Shown: positions 50,995 through 60,763 of the stretch, piece after piece
Layout: each line of letters starts with the position of its first letter
Numbering within the stretch: the first letter of the stretch is position 1
NCBI GenBank assembly: GCA_037189845.1
Contig: JBBCIS010000001.1
Span: 62,001-126,000, forward strand
DNA: 64,000 nucleotides
Direction: 5' to 3'
DNA from: JAMLHH01 sp037189845
GTDB lineage: Bacteria; Bacteroidota; Bacteroidia; Chitinophagales; JADIYW01
Program-made: the position numbers and the translations under genes
Notes under the pieces: generated by a model
Database searches by the model: none
Told to the model about the DNA's origin: nothing
What the model saw: only the letters and a program-made list of their open reading frames with translations

Positions 50995-51534
50995 ATGCCC
51001 TACATCATACCTTGCAGAGATTACATCCCTACATGGGGAGAAAATTGTTTTATTGCACCCAATGCTACCATTATCGGAGAAGTCACTATGGGCAATGATT
51101 GCAGTGTCTGGTTCAATGCCGTTATCCGGGGAGATGTGAATACAATACAGATGGGAAATAAAGTAAATGTGCAGGATAATGCCGTAATTCATTGTACTTA
51201 TAACAAAACCAAAACCATTATCGGAGATAATGTTTCTATCGGTCACAGCGCAATTGTTCACGGTTGTACCATTGAGGAAAATGTACTGATAGGAATGGGG
51301 GCTATCGTAATGGATAACTGCTATATCGAAAAAAATGCCTTGATTGCTGCGGGAGCTATTGTTCTGGAAAATACCCGTGTCGAAGCCGGAACTATCTGGG
51401 CAGGTATTCCTGCTAAGAAAGTGAAGACGCTTTCTCCCGAAACTTTTAAAGACCAGAATGAGCGTATCGCTAACAATTATGTGAAATATGCTTCTTGGTT
51501 TAAACAGGATACAGAAGGATCTGGCTCAAAATAA
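50995..51534 (+). CDS. gamma carbonic anhydrase family protein
   Basis: 179 residues from ATG 50995 (the frame opens at 50938 but the hydrophobic extension is not typical). It is a left-handed beta helix built from hexapeptide repeats (ATIIGEVTMGNDCSVWFNAV). The three zinc ligands are in DNAVIHC and IGHSAIVHG. Family members hydrate CO2, or bind other ligands when the catalytic glutamates are missing, as in YrdA/CaiE types. The end of the protein, PAKKVKTLSPE, is also typical. Confidence 0.9.
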   Translation: MPYIIPCRDYIPTWGENCFIAPNATIIGEVTMGNDCSVWFNAVIRGDVNTIQMGNKVNVQDNAVIHCTYNKTKTIIGDNVSIGHSAIVHGCTIEENVLIGMGAIVMDNCYIEKNALIAAGAIVLENTRVEAGTIWAGIPAKKVKTLSPETFKDQNERIANNYVKYASWFKQDTEGSGSK

Positions 51535-51619
51535 ATATTCTTCCTTCCCAATCTTTTATCTACACATTCCCAGTTATTGGTATTTTTTATTAACAATTAG
51601 CCTTATTTAACATTAATAC

Positions 51620-51650
51620 TTGTGAGTGAATTGAATGTAGTTTATTTTTG
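51620..51650 (+). promoter_or_regulatory. promoter of the small secreted protein gene
   Basis: TTG (51620-51622), a 20-nt spacer and TATTTTTG (51643-51650) fit the consensus. The ATG at 51670 follows after 19 nt. Confidence 0.6.
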
Positions 51651-51669
51651 TTAAAATTTTTTAGAATAG

Positions 51670-52104
51670 ATGCAAGCCATAAGAGCTCTTTTGATGTTGC
51701 TGTTGTTCTGTGTGGCGACATACGGTACAGCTATGGCTTCCTATAAAAGTCCTCCGAAGATTGATAACAACTTAGAGCAAAAGTCAAAACTACTGCCATG
51801 TATCAAAGCTTTGCTCAATGAAACTGCATTGACATCTGGCAGTCATCTGGCAAAGTCTGCGCAAGGTACGCTGACGGTAGAGAATGAAAGCGAGATGAAA
51901 ATATTCTTCAATGTTATTCTGAAAACTACTACAGGTAAAAAAGGAGATCCGCCTATTTATCTGCGTTTTGTTAAAGTCGAGCAACTGGATATCCGTAAGG
52001 TATTGGAATATGCCAAAAGCGGTGATGAAATCTACATCGAGCAATATACTACCAATGCCTCTCAGAGAACCATCTGTGCTCCGTCCAGCCTGACAGTGAC
52101 TTAA
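51670..52104 (+). CDS. secreted protein of unknown function
   Basis: 144 residues with a signal peptide cleaved near TAMASYK (residue about 24). The mature part has strands (GTLTVENESEMKIFFNVILK, PPIYLRFVKVEQLDIRKVLE) and two cysteines (CIKALL and TICAPS) that could form a disulfide. I recognise no domain. It has its own promoter and is about 100 nt upstream of another secreted protein gene with its own -7 box. Confidence 0.65.
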   Translation: MQAIRALLMLLLFCVATYGTAMASYKSPPKIDNNLEQKSKLLPCIKALLNETALTSGSHLAKSAQGTLTVENESEMKIFFNVILKTTTGKKGDPPIYLRFVKVEQLDIRKVLEYAKSGDEIYIEQYTTNASQRTICAPSSLTVT

Positions 52105-52173
52105 TAGTAAGCATGGAAATCTTTTGATTCACAGAATTTACATTATAAGTATAATAATCTTTCTTTCTGGCTC

Positions 52174-52203
52174 TTGGTTCTTGAATCCTGATGCATATCT
52201 TTG
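52174..52203 (+). promoter_or_regulatory. promoter with near-leaderless start
   Basis: TTG (52174-52176), a 19-nt spacer and TATCTTTG (52196-52203) match the consensus exactly. The ATG at 52209 is only 5 nt further, so the mRNA would have almost no leader. Confidence 0.7.
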
Positions 52204-52208
52204 GAATT

Positions 52209-53297
52209 ATGAAGCTTAGCAAACGGTTTTGTTTAAAATCTTTACTTAATATTTTATTGCTGACAGTATTTTCAGGAGTACATGCTCAACAGGCAGTAGA
52301 GAATGTGAGTATAGTCGTGCCTGCAGAGAAAGTGTATAACTGGTATGTACAGGAATTACCGTTCTGGGGAGCAAAGCTGCAGTTCCCGGAAGAACCCGAG
52401 TCTAAAGTAAAAGAAATCTATACTGAAAAAGGTGTGATGCCCCAAAAATCTTATGTATGGATGGATTACAAAGAAGAGCTGACATTAGAAGCTTCTTTTT
52501 ATAAGCTTCCTGAGGTTATTAATGCGAAAAATGAGAAAAGGCTGATAGATGCAGCAGTCAACAGAATTGCAGTGATACACGGTGGATATCCTGCATTGGG
52601 TTCAGGTTTGACAAATCTGCAGGGAATCAGAGAATTTCTTTTGGAGATCAAAACTTTAAAAGGTGCTGCTTTAAAAGCTAAGCTGTTTGCTGAAGGAGAT
52701 CAGCTATTGATTGTCACAGCATTAATTGGTTCCAAAGACAACGAGATAATAGCACAGGCAAAATATTTTTTAGATAAGATTACATTTAACCCTTTACCAG
52801 GTGAGGTGGTGAAGGAAGCTATCTCAGGAAAATCTTCAGCAGTAAAACCACAGGCGGTATGGGATTCGCTTTCAGTAGAAAATTTCACACTGGCATTTCC
52901 AAGATATCCCATCGCTCAACATAAAGTACTGAATCAGAATGGTACAAGTCAAAGATATTATGAGTGGTATATGGGTGATGGTCAGGTACATACTACTTTT
53001 ATGTTATCGCTGATGCCATTGAGCAATTTCTCTGAAAAAGAATTTTCCAGGATTGTCACACAGGCAATTGAAACCAGCCTTAAAGTGACAGATGGTGAAA
53101 CTGTTTCTCAAAGGAATCTGGATTATTTTAAATATCCTCTGGAAGAAGTCGTTTTCAAAACCGATCAGCAATATTTCAGAGTACGTTATTTCTCTGATGG
53201 AAAATATCTCTATCAGCTTTTAGTCAGTGGTAAAAAAGAAAGCATCTATCAGCCGGACGCCAACCGCTTTCTGGATGGGTTGAAGTGGAAGGAGTAG
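52209..53297 (+). CDS. secreted protein of unknown function, two similar halves
   Basis: 362 residues from ATG 52209 with a signal peptide ending at VHAQQ (residue about 25). The mature region has two halves that each begin with a strand-rich segment about an amphipathic sequence (YNWYVQELPFWGAKLQFPEE and SLSVENFTLAFPRYPIAQHK) and end with a helix and FRVRYFSDGKYLYQLLVSGK. The halves look like related domains, suggesting an internal duplication. No enzyme motif is seen. It may be a periplasmic or exported protein; the family was not recognised. Confidence 0.65.
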   Translation: MKLSKRFCLKSLLNILLLTVFSGVHAQQAVENVSIVVPAEKVYNWYVQELPFWGAKLQFPEEPESKVKEIYTEKGVMPQKSYVWMDYKEELTLEASFYKLPEVINAKNEKRLIDAAVNRIAVIHGGYPALGSGLTNLQGIREFLLEIKTLKGAALKAKLFAEGDQLLIVTALIGSKDNEIIAQAKYFLDKITFNPLPGEVVKEAISGKSSAVKPQAVWDSLSVENFTLAFPRYPIAQHKVLNQNGTSQRYYEWYMGDGQVHTTFMLSLMPLSNFSEKEFSRIVTQAIETSLKVTDGETVSQRNLDYFKYPLEEVVFKTDQQYFRVRYFSDGKYLYQLLVSGKKESIYQPDANRFLDGLKWKE

Positions 53298-53313
53298 ATG
53301 AATTTACCTGAAA

Positions 53314-53607
53314 TTATAAAATTATTTTCAGAGGATTTCGGCGATTATCCCAGATTTTAAGAATAACAATTTTTGGGTCTTATATGATATAATAAATTGA
53401 ATAATATCTGACTATCCATTTTCTTACATTTTCAAAATCAGATAATTTTCCGATTTTAGGTCGATGAGCTATTATCTTTAATTGTTTCTTGATTAAGCTA
53501 TTCAGATAGATAGAATAGGTTTTTGAACTATTATGTTCAATCCAAAATTCCAGTATATCCAATAAGTCGGACTTAGCTTCTGGTGTCCATTTTACTTGGT
53601 GAGCCAT
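53314..53607 (-). pseudogene. ParE/RelE-type toxin with in-frame stop
   Basis: The first 75 codons (53607-53380) read as a ParE toxin: VKWTPEAKSDLLDILEFWIE, SSKTYSIYLNSLIKKQLKII, GKLSDFENVRKWIVRYYSIY. A TAA follows, but the same frame continues for 21 codons (DPKIVILKIWDNRRNPLKI) to a second stop at 53314. That segment is the C-terminal strand of normal ParE proteins, including the WDxRRNP motif. A single nonsense change has therefore removed the last strand, which is usually needed for toxicity. It overlaps its antitoxin by 16 nt. Confidence 0.8.
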
Positions 53608-53816
53608 TCTTCTATTTCATTTTGAACATCTTCATCAGAAATAGTATTGTTATTTTTGAACTGGCTTAAAGAAACCTGCAAAGCATCTTTCTCTTGTTGA
53701 GTAAGTTGAATTGATGGCTTCTGATAATCTTCAAAAAACTCTTCAATTAACTCAAGTAATTTTACATCATCAGAATTTTCAATCTTTGCTTTAATTCGAT
53801 CCTTTAGAATTGTCAT
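53592..53816 (-). CDS. antitoxin of the ParE-type pair
   Basis: 74 residues, acidic and helical: IKAKIENSDDVKLLELIEEF, QLTQQEKDALQVSLSQFKNN, and DEDVQNEIEEWLTK. The last part matches the C-terminal toxin-binding helix of antitoxins that partner ParE/RelE toxins in Bacteroidota. No DNA-binding fold is obvious. It overlaps the toxin gene, and with the toxin truncated it may have no target. Confidence 0.8.
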   Translation of the reverse strand: MTILKDRIKAKIENSDDVKLLELIEEFFEDYQKPSIQLTQQEKDALQVSLSQFKNNNTISDEDVQNEIEEWLTK

Positions 53817-53983
53817 ACCTGAAATTAAGAAGAGTAAGCAAGAAGATCAAACGTCGTTGTTTCAAAGATTTTTTAGATTCTGGATCTGGATTTCCAAAAT
53901 AGATAGTATCCCAAAATCGCCATGTTTAAAATATGCAGAATTTCCATCGGCTAAAAATCTTCACCAAATTCCTCCTGATTCCG

Positions 53984-53991
53984 TACTTTTG
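53984..53991 (+). promoter_or_regulatory. -7 box of mfd
   Basis: TACTTTTG matches TAnnTTTG and lies 47 nt upstream of the mfd ATG at 54039. Confidence 0.55.
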
Positions 53992-54038
53992 CACCACTGA
54001 AAAGCTGTAAACAGCAGCTTTCTAAATAAGTATTCTGA

Positions 54039-57000
54039 ATGGAATTATTACAATTACTGGAACATTACAGAGATGATTCCAGAGTAGCTCATTTGGCAGA
54101 GTCATTTGAGTTCTCCGGAAAAACAGCTTTAATAAACGCCATAGGTTCTCAATCAGCGGTATTCGGAGCAGGACTTTTCCTGAAAACACAATACAGCGGT
54201 TTGTTTGTTTTGCCCAATGCGGAAGCGGCAGCCTATTTTGAAAATGATTTGCAACAGCTTTTACCACAGCAGGAAATTTTACTGTTCCCGTCTTCATACA
54301 AGCGGGTCAATCAGTTTGCTGAGATAGATAACAACCAGGTGTTGCTCAGAGCCAAAGTGATAGATGAGCTGATGCACATCAAAAAAGGCCAGAGGTTGGT
54401 TGTTTCATATCCGGAGGCACTGCAAGAAATGACCGTAGCGGCTGAAACAATACAGGAAAATACTTTGCACCTGCATCTGAGAGAGAAAGTCGATATCGAT
54501 TTCATGCTCGATGTTCTGCTGGAATATGGATTTGAGCGTACAGACTTTGTCTATGAGCCGGGAGAATTTTCCATTCGTGGAGGTATCGTGGATATTTTTT
54601 CCTTTGGTAATGAATATCCTTACAGAATAGAGCTTTTTGATGATGAGGTCGAAAGTATGCGTACTTTTCATCCTGAGACACAATTATCTGTCCGGAAAAT
54701 TTCGGAGCTGACCATTATCCCTAATATTCACAGGCAATTCAAGAGAGAAAGACATACGAGCTTATTTGAATTTTTACCTGAAAAAACTTTTATCTGGATA
54801 AAATCTCCTGAAGATGCTAAGTTGCTCTGGCAGCAGCATTATGTGAGCGCACAGACAGAATTTGAAAGATTATCTCTGGTAGATGTGGATGAAAAGCATC
54901 CTTTTCTGGGAAAAGATTTTGAGCATTTGTTTCTGGATGAGGCTACGATAGAAAAGGAATTAGATAAATTTCCCAACATCATCACCGATGTATATCGTGC
55001 ACCGGAGGGATATATGGAAATAGATTTGCAGGGTAAGCCGCAACCAAGCTTCAACAGAAATTTTGAATTGCTCATCAGCTATCTCAAAGAGCAGGACAAA
55101 GAGGGAATTCAAACCGTTTTATTATCAGAAAATCATCGTCAGCTCGAACGGATACGCAGTATTTTTGAAGATATCAAAGCCACTGTAAAATGGACAGGAT
55201 TGACGATATCTCTTTCCGAAGGTTTCGTGGATTTGCACCATCAGCTGGCGTGTTTTACCGACCATCAAATTTTTGAAAGATTCCATAAATACAAAACCAG
55301 GCAGAAATTTTCCAGAGGTCAGGCGATTACAGTCAAAGTGCTGAAAGACCTGAATCCGGGAGATTACGTGACGCATATCGACCACGGAGTCGGAGTGTTT
55401 TCCGGATTGCAACGTCTGGAAATCAACGGAAAAATTCAGGAATCCGTCCGTATTAAATATGCAGGCAATGATATTTTATACGTAAATATCAATTCACTGC
55501 ACAAAATTTCCAAGTATGCAGGAAAAGAAGGTTCTGTGCCAAAAATCCACAAGCTCGGTTCTGACGCATGGAACAATCTCAAAAACAAGACAAAAGCCAA
55601 GGTCAAAGACATCGCAAGAGACTTGATTTTGCTATATGCCAAAAGGAAAATGGAGAAAGGTTTTGCCTTTTCCAAAGACACTTATCTGCAACATGAGCTG
55701 GAAGCATCTTTTATCTATGAAGATACGCCCGACCAGGAAAAAGCTACTGCAGATGTGAAAGCCGATATGGAAAAACCACATCCGATGGATAGGTTGATTT
55801 GCGGCGACGTTGGTTTCGGTAAAACGGAAATTGCAGTCCGTGCTGCATTCAAAGCAGTAACTGATGGCAAGCAGGTAGCGATTTTAGTACCTACGACAAT
55901 TCTTGCGTGGCAACATTTCAAAACATTTTCCAATCGTCTGGAAAATTTCCCGGTCAAAGTAGATTATATCAACAGGTTCAAGTCTGCCAAAGAAAAAAAA
56001 GAGACCCTCAAAGAACTGCAGGAAGGCAAGGTAGATATCATCGTAGGAACACACGCATTGTTGAGTAAAGATATCAGATTCAAAGATTTGGGGCTGCTTA
56101 TCATTGATGAGGAGCAAAAATTTGGAGTGACTGCTAAAGAAAAATTAAAAGCTTTGGCAGCAGAGGTCGATACTTTGACGCTGAGCGCAACACCAATTCC
56201 GAGAACACTGAAATTCTCACTGATGGGAGCGAGGGATTTATCCAATATCATGACACCTCCGGCCAACCGTCAGCCTGTAACGACCGAAGTGCATGAATTT
56301 GATACTAAAATCATCAAGGAAGCAGTTGAAAATGAAGTTTTCAGAGGTGGGCAGGTATTTTTTGTACACAACAGAGTAAAAGATATTACTGACGTTTGTT
56401 TCCAGATACAACAATTAGTTCCGGGGATTGAAGTGCAGCATGCGCACGGTCAGATGGATGGTGAAAAGCTGGAAAATATCATGATGGATTTCATCAATGG
56501 TAAATTTGATGTGCTTGTCAGCACCAATATCATTGAGTCCGGTCTGGATATACCGAATGCGAATACGATCATCATCAACAATGCACATCATATTGGTTTG
56601 AGTGATTTGCACCAGATGAGAGGACGAGTCGGGCGTTCCAACAAGAAAGCTTATTGCTACCTTATCAGCCCGGCGAAAAGTCAGCTTTCAGATGATTCAC
56701 GAAGAAGATTACAGACTTTGGAAGAGTTTTCAGATTTGGGAAGCGGATTCCAGATTGCAATGCGGGATATGGATATTCGTGGTGCCGGAAATCTATTGGG
56801 TAGTGAACAAAGCGGATTTATTGCAGATATCGGTTTTGATATGTACCACAAAATTCTGGATGAAGCCATTCAGGAATTGAAATATACTGATTTCAAAGAT
56901 TTATTCCAGGAACAGATAGACAAGCAAACGGAGTTTGTCAGGGATTGTACGATTGAGACAGATTGTGAAATGCTGATTCCGCACAATTATGTAAGCAATA

Positions 57001-57413
57001 CCGAAGAAAGACTGAAGCTTTATACCGAACTGGATGAGATCACCAATGAGGTAGATTTGGAGGAATATGCGACCCGGTTGACTGACCGATTCGGAGCGAT
57101 GCCTAAATCTGTAGAAGAATTATTTGACGGATTGCGCATCAGATGGAAAGCCAAGAAAGCAGGTTTTGAGCGCATTATCCTGAAATCCGGAAAGCTGAGA
57201 TGTTATTTCTTAGACAACCCGGCTTCACCTTTCTACGAAACAGCAGCATTCCAACGTATCATGGCCAATATTCAGAAAAACAAAAGAGCTGTACTGAAAC
57301 AATCCGGTAATTCGCTGATATTAATCTTTGAAAGTGTCTGGACAATGAATCAGGCTCAGAAACTGTTGGAAATGGTCGTGAAGGAAGAGGAAGAAATCGC
57401 AAAAGTACAATAG
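54039..57413 (+). CDS. mfd: transcription-repair coupling factor Mfd
   Basis: 1124 residues, the usual length. An N-terminal UvrB-like module (FEFSGKTALINAIGSQSA-like) is followed by the RNA-polymerase-interacting CarD/RID domain (LNPGDYVTHIDHGVGVFSGL), the motor domain with Walker A CGDVGFGKTEIAVRA, Walker B LLIIDEEQKFGV, TATPIPRTL-type LSATPIPRTLKF, and motifs NIIESGLDIPN and QMRGRVGRS, then a C-terminal TRCF domain. Mfd removes stalled RNA polymerase and recruits UvrA to the lesion. It is a single-gene unit ending at a bidirectional terminator. Confidence 0.97.
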   Translation: MELLQLLEHYRDDSRVAHLAESFEFSGKTALINAIGSQSAVFGAGLFLKTQYSGLFVLPNAEAAAYFENDLQQLLPQQEILLFPSSYKRVNQFAEIDNNQVLLRAKVIDELMHIKKGQRLVVSYPEALQEMTVAAETIQENTLHLHLREKVDIDFMLDVLLEYGFERTDFVYEPGEFSIRGGIVDIFSFGNEYPYRIELFDDEVESMRTFHPETQLSVRKISELTIIPNIHRQFKRERHTSLFEFLPEKTFIWIKSPEDAKLLWQQHYVSAQTEFERLSLVDVDEKHPFLGKDFEHLFLDEATIEKELDKFPNIITDVYRAPEGYMEIDLQGKPQPSFNRNFELLISYLKEQDKEGIQTVLLSENHRQLERIRSIFEDIKATVKWTGLTISLSEGFVDLHHQLACFTDHQIFERFHKYKTRQKFSRGQAITVKVLKDLNPGDYVTHIDHGVGVFSGLQRLEINGKIQESVRIKYAGNDILYVNINSLHKISKYAGKEGSVPKIHKLGSDAWNNLKNKTKAKVKDIARDLILLYAKRKMEKGFAFSKDTYLQHELEASFIYEDTPDQEKATADVKADMEKPHPMDRLICGDVGFGKTEIAVRAAFKAVTDGKQVAILVPTTILAWQHFKTFSNRLENFPVKVDYINRFKSAKEKKETLKELQEGKVDIIVGTHALLSKDIRFKDLGLLIIDEEQKFGVTAKEKLKALAAEVDTLTLSATPIPRTLKFSLMGARDLSNIMTPPANRQPVTTEVHEFDTKIIKEAVENEVFRGGQVFFVHNRVKDITDVCFQIQQLVPGIEVQHAHGQMDGEKLENIMMDFINGKFDVLVSTNIIESGLDIPNANTIIINNAHHIGLSDLHQMRGRVGRSNKKAYCYLISPAKSQLSDDSRRRLQTLEEFSDLGSGFQIAMRDMDIRGAGNLLGSEQSGFIADIGFDMYHKILDEAIQELKYTDFKDLFQEQIDKQTEFVRDCTIETDCEMLIPHNYVSNTEERLKLYTELDEITNEVDLEEYATRLTDRFGAMPKSVEELFDGLRIRWKAKKAGFERIILKSGKLRCYFLDNPASPFYETAAFQRIMANIQKNKRAVLKQSGNSLILIFESVWTMNQAQKLLEMVVKEEEEIAKVQ

Positions 57414-57488
57414 GTAAATAAGCAATTAGCAAGCACAATCTTAAAGCATAATCACTCAAAATTCAAGATGGTTTTGAGGGATATAATA

Positions 57489-57515
57489 AAAAAGGTCTCG
57501 CATTGCGAGACCTTT
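57489..57515. terminator. bidirectional terminator between mfd and the T9SS gene
   Basis: GGTCTCGC (57494-57501) pairs with GCGAGACC (57505-57512). The minus strand has a TTTTTT run after the stem, and the plus strand a short TTTCT, so it serves mainly the minus-strand gene and also mfd. Confidence 0.9.
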
Positions 57516-57535
57516 CTATGAGATTGTATTTGATA

Positions 57536-60343
57536 TTAGAGTACTATCAATTTCAAATTTTGAATTAACTCCATGTCAGAGTTGAGCACAGAAATGGTAT
57601 ATGTACCTTTCGAAAGATCTGTAGTAGATATGAAAGTATGATTGGTGGTATTTTCCAGCGTCTTTACAATGCTGCCCATACTATTGGTAATGACCAGAAT
57701 ATTCTTTTCCGGTAAGTTCTCAAATCGTATCTGTGAGGTAGCCGGATTAGGATATACTTCAATCAGCGATGATTGTGTATTCAAATGAACCTGAGTGATA
57801 TGACTGAATGAAAGCTTGCCATCCAAATCTATCTGTTTCAGCTGATAATAGTTGATTCCAGACAAAGGTTGAATATGTGAAAATGAATAATCCAAAGGTA
57901 TATTGCTGTTCCCGTTGATACTTTTACTTGGTTTAAAACCGATTTTTTGCCAGGTTTTGCCATCTGTGCTGTGTAGAATTTCAAAACCGCTGTTGTCTTT
58001 TTCACTGGTAGTGCTCCAGTTGAGATAAACAGAAGTTTGATTTAAAGAAGCTTCAAATTTTACCAACTCTACCGGAAGCAGGCTTATATCGCAGAGTTCT
58101 GTAGCCAGTGTAAATGATTTAGTCAGAATCTGGCAATTTCCTACATTATAGCTGAGATTATATATTCCGTTGTCGCTTTCCTGAATATTATTGATGGTGA
58201 ATGTATTAGCAGTCGCACCGGGGATATTGATATTATCTTTTTTCCATTGATAGGTGAATTCCGGATGGTGTTGCAAGCTCATTGACAAGGTATCGCTTTC
58301 GCATGGCATTCTCCCGTTTGCATTATCAATCAGTGGTAATTCTGCCTGACTAAAAGTGAGGGATATATTATTTCCTCTTCCGCATTGGTCTGATACCTGT
58401 ACAATATGTTTTTTATTGGGATTGAGATCTGTAAAAATATTGGAGGATACAGGTCCTATAATTCTGTTGGCTGATAATAAAGTATCCTCATATAAATAGT
58501 AAGTATATGGTGGGTATCCTCCTTGGGGGCGTACTATCAATGCTCCCTGATTAGTAGTATTTCTACATTCATTGAAGGTGATATTATTGGTCAGAGAAAG
58601 AGAATTATTGCTTAATGGCATTGTAAATATCTCTTCTGCATAAATACATGAAAAAAATCCGGGCACTTGCCTTAGCTTATATTGATTGCCGGGGACAAGC
58701 CCTGCAGTAGAAATGCTGTTGCCAAAAGCAGATCTGATCACTTCATCTTCCGGAGAAAGAATGTAAGTTGTCGGCGTCCCCATTCCTCCCGGGTAGTTGT
58801 ATACACTTATAGTGGTATTCGTACATTCAAATCTATAGCTGAAATAGTAATTCAGCGTTGTATAGGGGGTTTTTAGCTCTACAGTATCATACAACTGATC
58901 TCCGCAAACATTGTACAACCTGAAAATATATGTACCTAATGGTAAGTTGCCAATAGTCGAGGAAGGAAAATTTCCTGTAATATTTATTCCTGTAGTGGTA
59001 AATACTACACCTTCCGGGCCTGATATTAATTCCCAGTATAAGTTATTTGTATTGTAGCCCCTGAAAGTAATGCTGGATGTTCCGTTGCAAGTCCTTGCGT
59101 TACTTTCCTCTACAGTAGCATTAAAAAGGCCAACAGAAGCAGTGTATAAATTTAACGTAGTTGTATCACCGCAATACACAAAGGTGACAGGATAGGTGAT
59201 ATTATTTTTTAAAGTTAATGATACAGTTCCGCTTGCCGGCTGATTCAACCATGTCTGACCTCCATTCAGTGTATAAATATAATTTGCCGCTGCTCCTATA
59301 TTCAATCCTAAACTGTAGACAGTAGAGTCACAACTTCCGGAAACCTTAGTAAAACCTAATGCTGGCTTTTGTCTGATATTGAATGTTCTTGAGACTTCAA
59401 AATACCCACACTCTGTTATTACGCCATATTTTACAGTGTTGATAGAATCTGATTGGATTAAAGTATTATTGGGAATCGGAATAATTCCGACAAAAGTATT
59501 GGATGTATCACTACTGCCATCCGGATAGATAACAATAAACTTCCGCCCTGGTAAATTTCCATTGATATTCTGTATTGTGGGATACAACGAAAACGAGTTA
59601 CATCCAACCAGTCTTACATTAGTATTTGTGGATATAGGCGATGGTTGGACAGTATTAATCTGCACTACCCGGGTAAAATACTCTTCACACACATCATATG
59701 CTCTTGCATAATATGTTCCGGACGGCAGGCCTGTAAATTGATTAGAAGTTTGTCTTGGACGAATATATTCAGATTCAATTAGTGGCTCGGGTGAGTTGAG
59801 TGAGGGGACCAATGAGTAAGTATAAGGGCCATTTCCTGTTGCATTAATTATAAGTACCCCATTATCACATGCTGAATGTTGCGGAACACTGATTGTTGTG
59901 TTGAGAGCCCTTTGAGCATTCGTAATATTAAAGGTTCTGTAGAGGATAGAGGAAAACCCGTTTTCACAAATATCTCTCAAGGCATATACATAGCTTCCGG
60001 GAGGTAAATTCGTAAACAAGGAGTCGTTTTGCCAGGGACGAAGCAGGGAATCTTGGGTGCTGTTATAAAGTGCATATTCTCTGCTAAAGCCATTACGGGC
60101 ACCGCCGCCACCGGCATAAGTAATCGTATTTATTCTTACAGATCCATTAGATGCACAAGTGCTACTTGCAATTGTAAGCGTCAAATTTGTAGGCGCATTA
60201 CAAGTTTGTGCCTGTAAATTATTTTGAAAAATTGATATTGAGCATAATGTTATAAGAATGAAAATTTTCCCAGAAAAATGAAAAAAATTTTCAGAAACAC
60301 TGTTTTTTGGCGTATTTTTATGTCGTTGTTTAGTGTGTCCCAT
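57536..60343 (-). CDS. large secreted protein with T9SS type A sorting domain
   Basis: 935 residues from ATG 60343 (a TTG at 60373 is less likely). A signal peptide (hydrophobic core about residues 26-42, ending NNLQAQ) is followed by many beta-sandwich repeats of SprB/gliding-motility-like style (LVPSLNSPE.., SGTYYARAYDVCEEY, LGTYIFRLYNVCGDQ, KHIVQVSDQCGRG). An Ig-like domain sits near residues 690-760 (YQWKKDNINIPGATANTFTI). The last about 75 residues (IEVYPNPATSQIRFENLP, ISTTDLSKGTYTISVLN) are the type A C-terminal domain that directs export by the type IX system and surface attachment. Probably a surface adhesin. Confidence 0.9.
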   Translation of the reverse strand: MGHTKQRHKNTPKNSVSENFFHFSGKIFILITLCSISIFQNNLQAQTCNAPTNLTLTIASSTCASNGSVRINTITYAGGGGARNGFSREYALYNSTQDSLLRPWQNDSLFTNLPPGSYVYALRDICENGFSSILYRTFNITNAQRALNTTISVPQHSACDNGVLIINATGNGPYTYSLVPSLNSPEPLIESEYIRPRQTSNQFTGLPSGTYYARAYDVCEEYFTRVVQINTVQPSPISTNTNVRLVGCNSFSLYPTIQNINGNLPGRKFIVIYPDGSSDTSNTFVGIIPIPNNTLIQSDSINTVKYGVITECGYFEVSRTFNIRQKPALGFTKVSGSCDSTVYSLGLNIGAAANYIYTLNGGQTWLNQPASGTVSLTLKNNITYPVTFVYCGDTTTLNLYTASVGLFNATVEESNARTCNGTSSITFRGYNTNNLYWELISGPEGVVFTTTGINITGNFPSSTIGNLPLGTYIFRLYNVCGDQLYDTVELKTPYTTLNYYFSYRFECTNTTISVYNYPGGMGTPTTYILSPEDEVIRSAFGNSISTAGLVPGNQYKLRQVPGFFSCIYAEEIFTMPLSNNSLSLTNNITFNECRNTTNQGALIVRPQGGYPPYTYYLYEDTLLSANRIIGPVSSNIFTDLNPNKKHIVQVSDQCGRGNNISLTFSQAELPLIDNANGRMPCESDTLSMSLQHHPEFTYQWKKDNINIPGATANTFTINNIQESDNGIYNLSYNVGNCQILTKSFTLATELCDISLLPVELVKFEASLNQTSVYLNWSTTSEKDNSGFEILHSTDGKTWQKIGFKPSKSINGNSNIPLDYSFSHIQPLSGINYYQLKQIDLDGKLSFSHITQVHLNTQSSLIEVYPNPATSQIRFENLPEKNILVITNSMGSIVKTLENTTNHTFISTTDLSKGTYTISVLNSDMELIQNLKLIVL

Positions 60344-60763
60344 TTCCAGTTTTATAGGTTTTAAAGGACGCAAGTATCTTACTTTTTTAGTTCAGTATTT
60401 TGAGCTGATCATGACGTATTTATGTATTTGGTAATATTGTTTTACATGATTTAATACTCTTATTTAATTCTCTGATAAGGGTTGGAATTTTGCAATGTAT
60501 ACTTTAGAATGTTTTGCATGAATAACATTTTTAGACTATAGTTAATATTGAAATCCTCAGATTAATTTCAATTATAAAATTTGTGTTTTATTTACGTTAA
60601 GAATTTTTATATGTAAATAATTCTGAAATGTCGGTTTTGAATAAGATTGAAATTGCTAAAAAATTTATTCTGAAATAAATGATTGCATGACTAAAGATTT
60701 AAAAAAACTTTGTAGAAGTGTATCCGTTTGTTTGATGTAACTTTGTTGCAGAAATTGTAGAAT
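60344..60763. other. AT-rich divergent intergenic region
   Basis: 420 nt, very AT-rich, between the divergent T9SS gene and the ArsC/Spx-like gene. Apart from the -7 box at 60738-60745 I see no repeat, hairpin or ORF in it. Confidence 0.55.
60738..60745 (+). promoter_or_regulatory. -7 box of the ArsC/Spx-like gene
   Basis: TAACTTTG matches TAnnTTTG and is 18 nt before the ATG at 60764. Confidence 0.6.
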
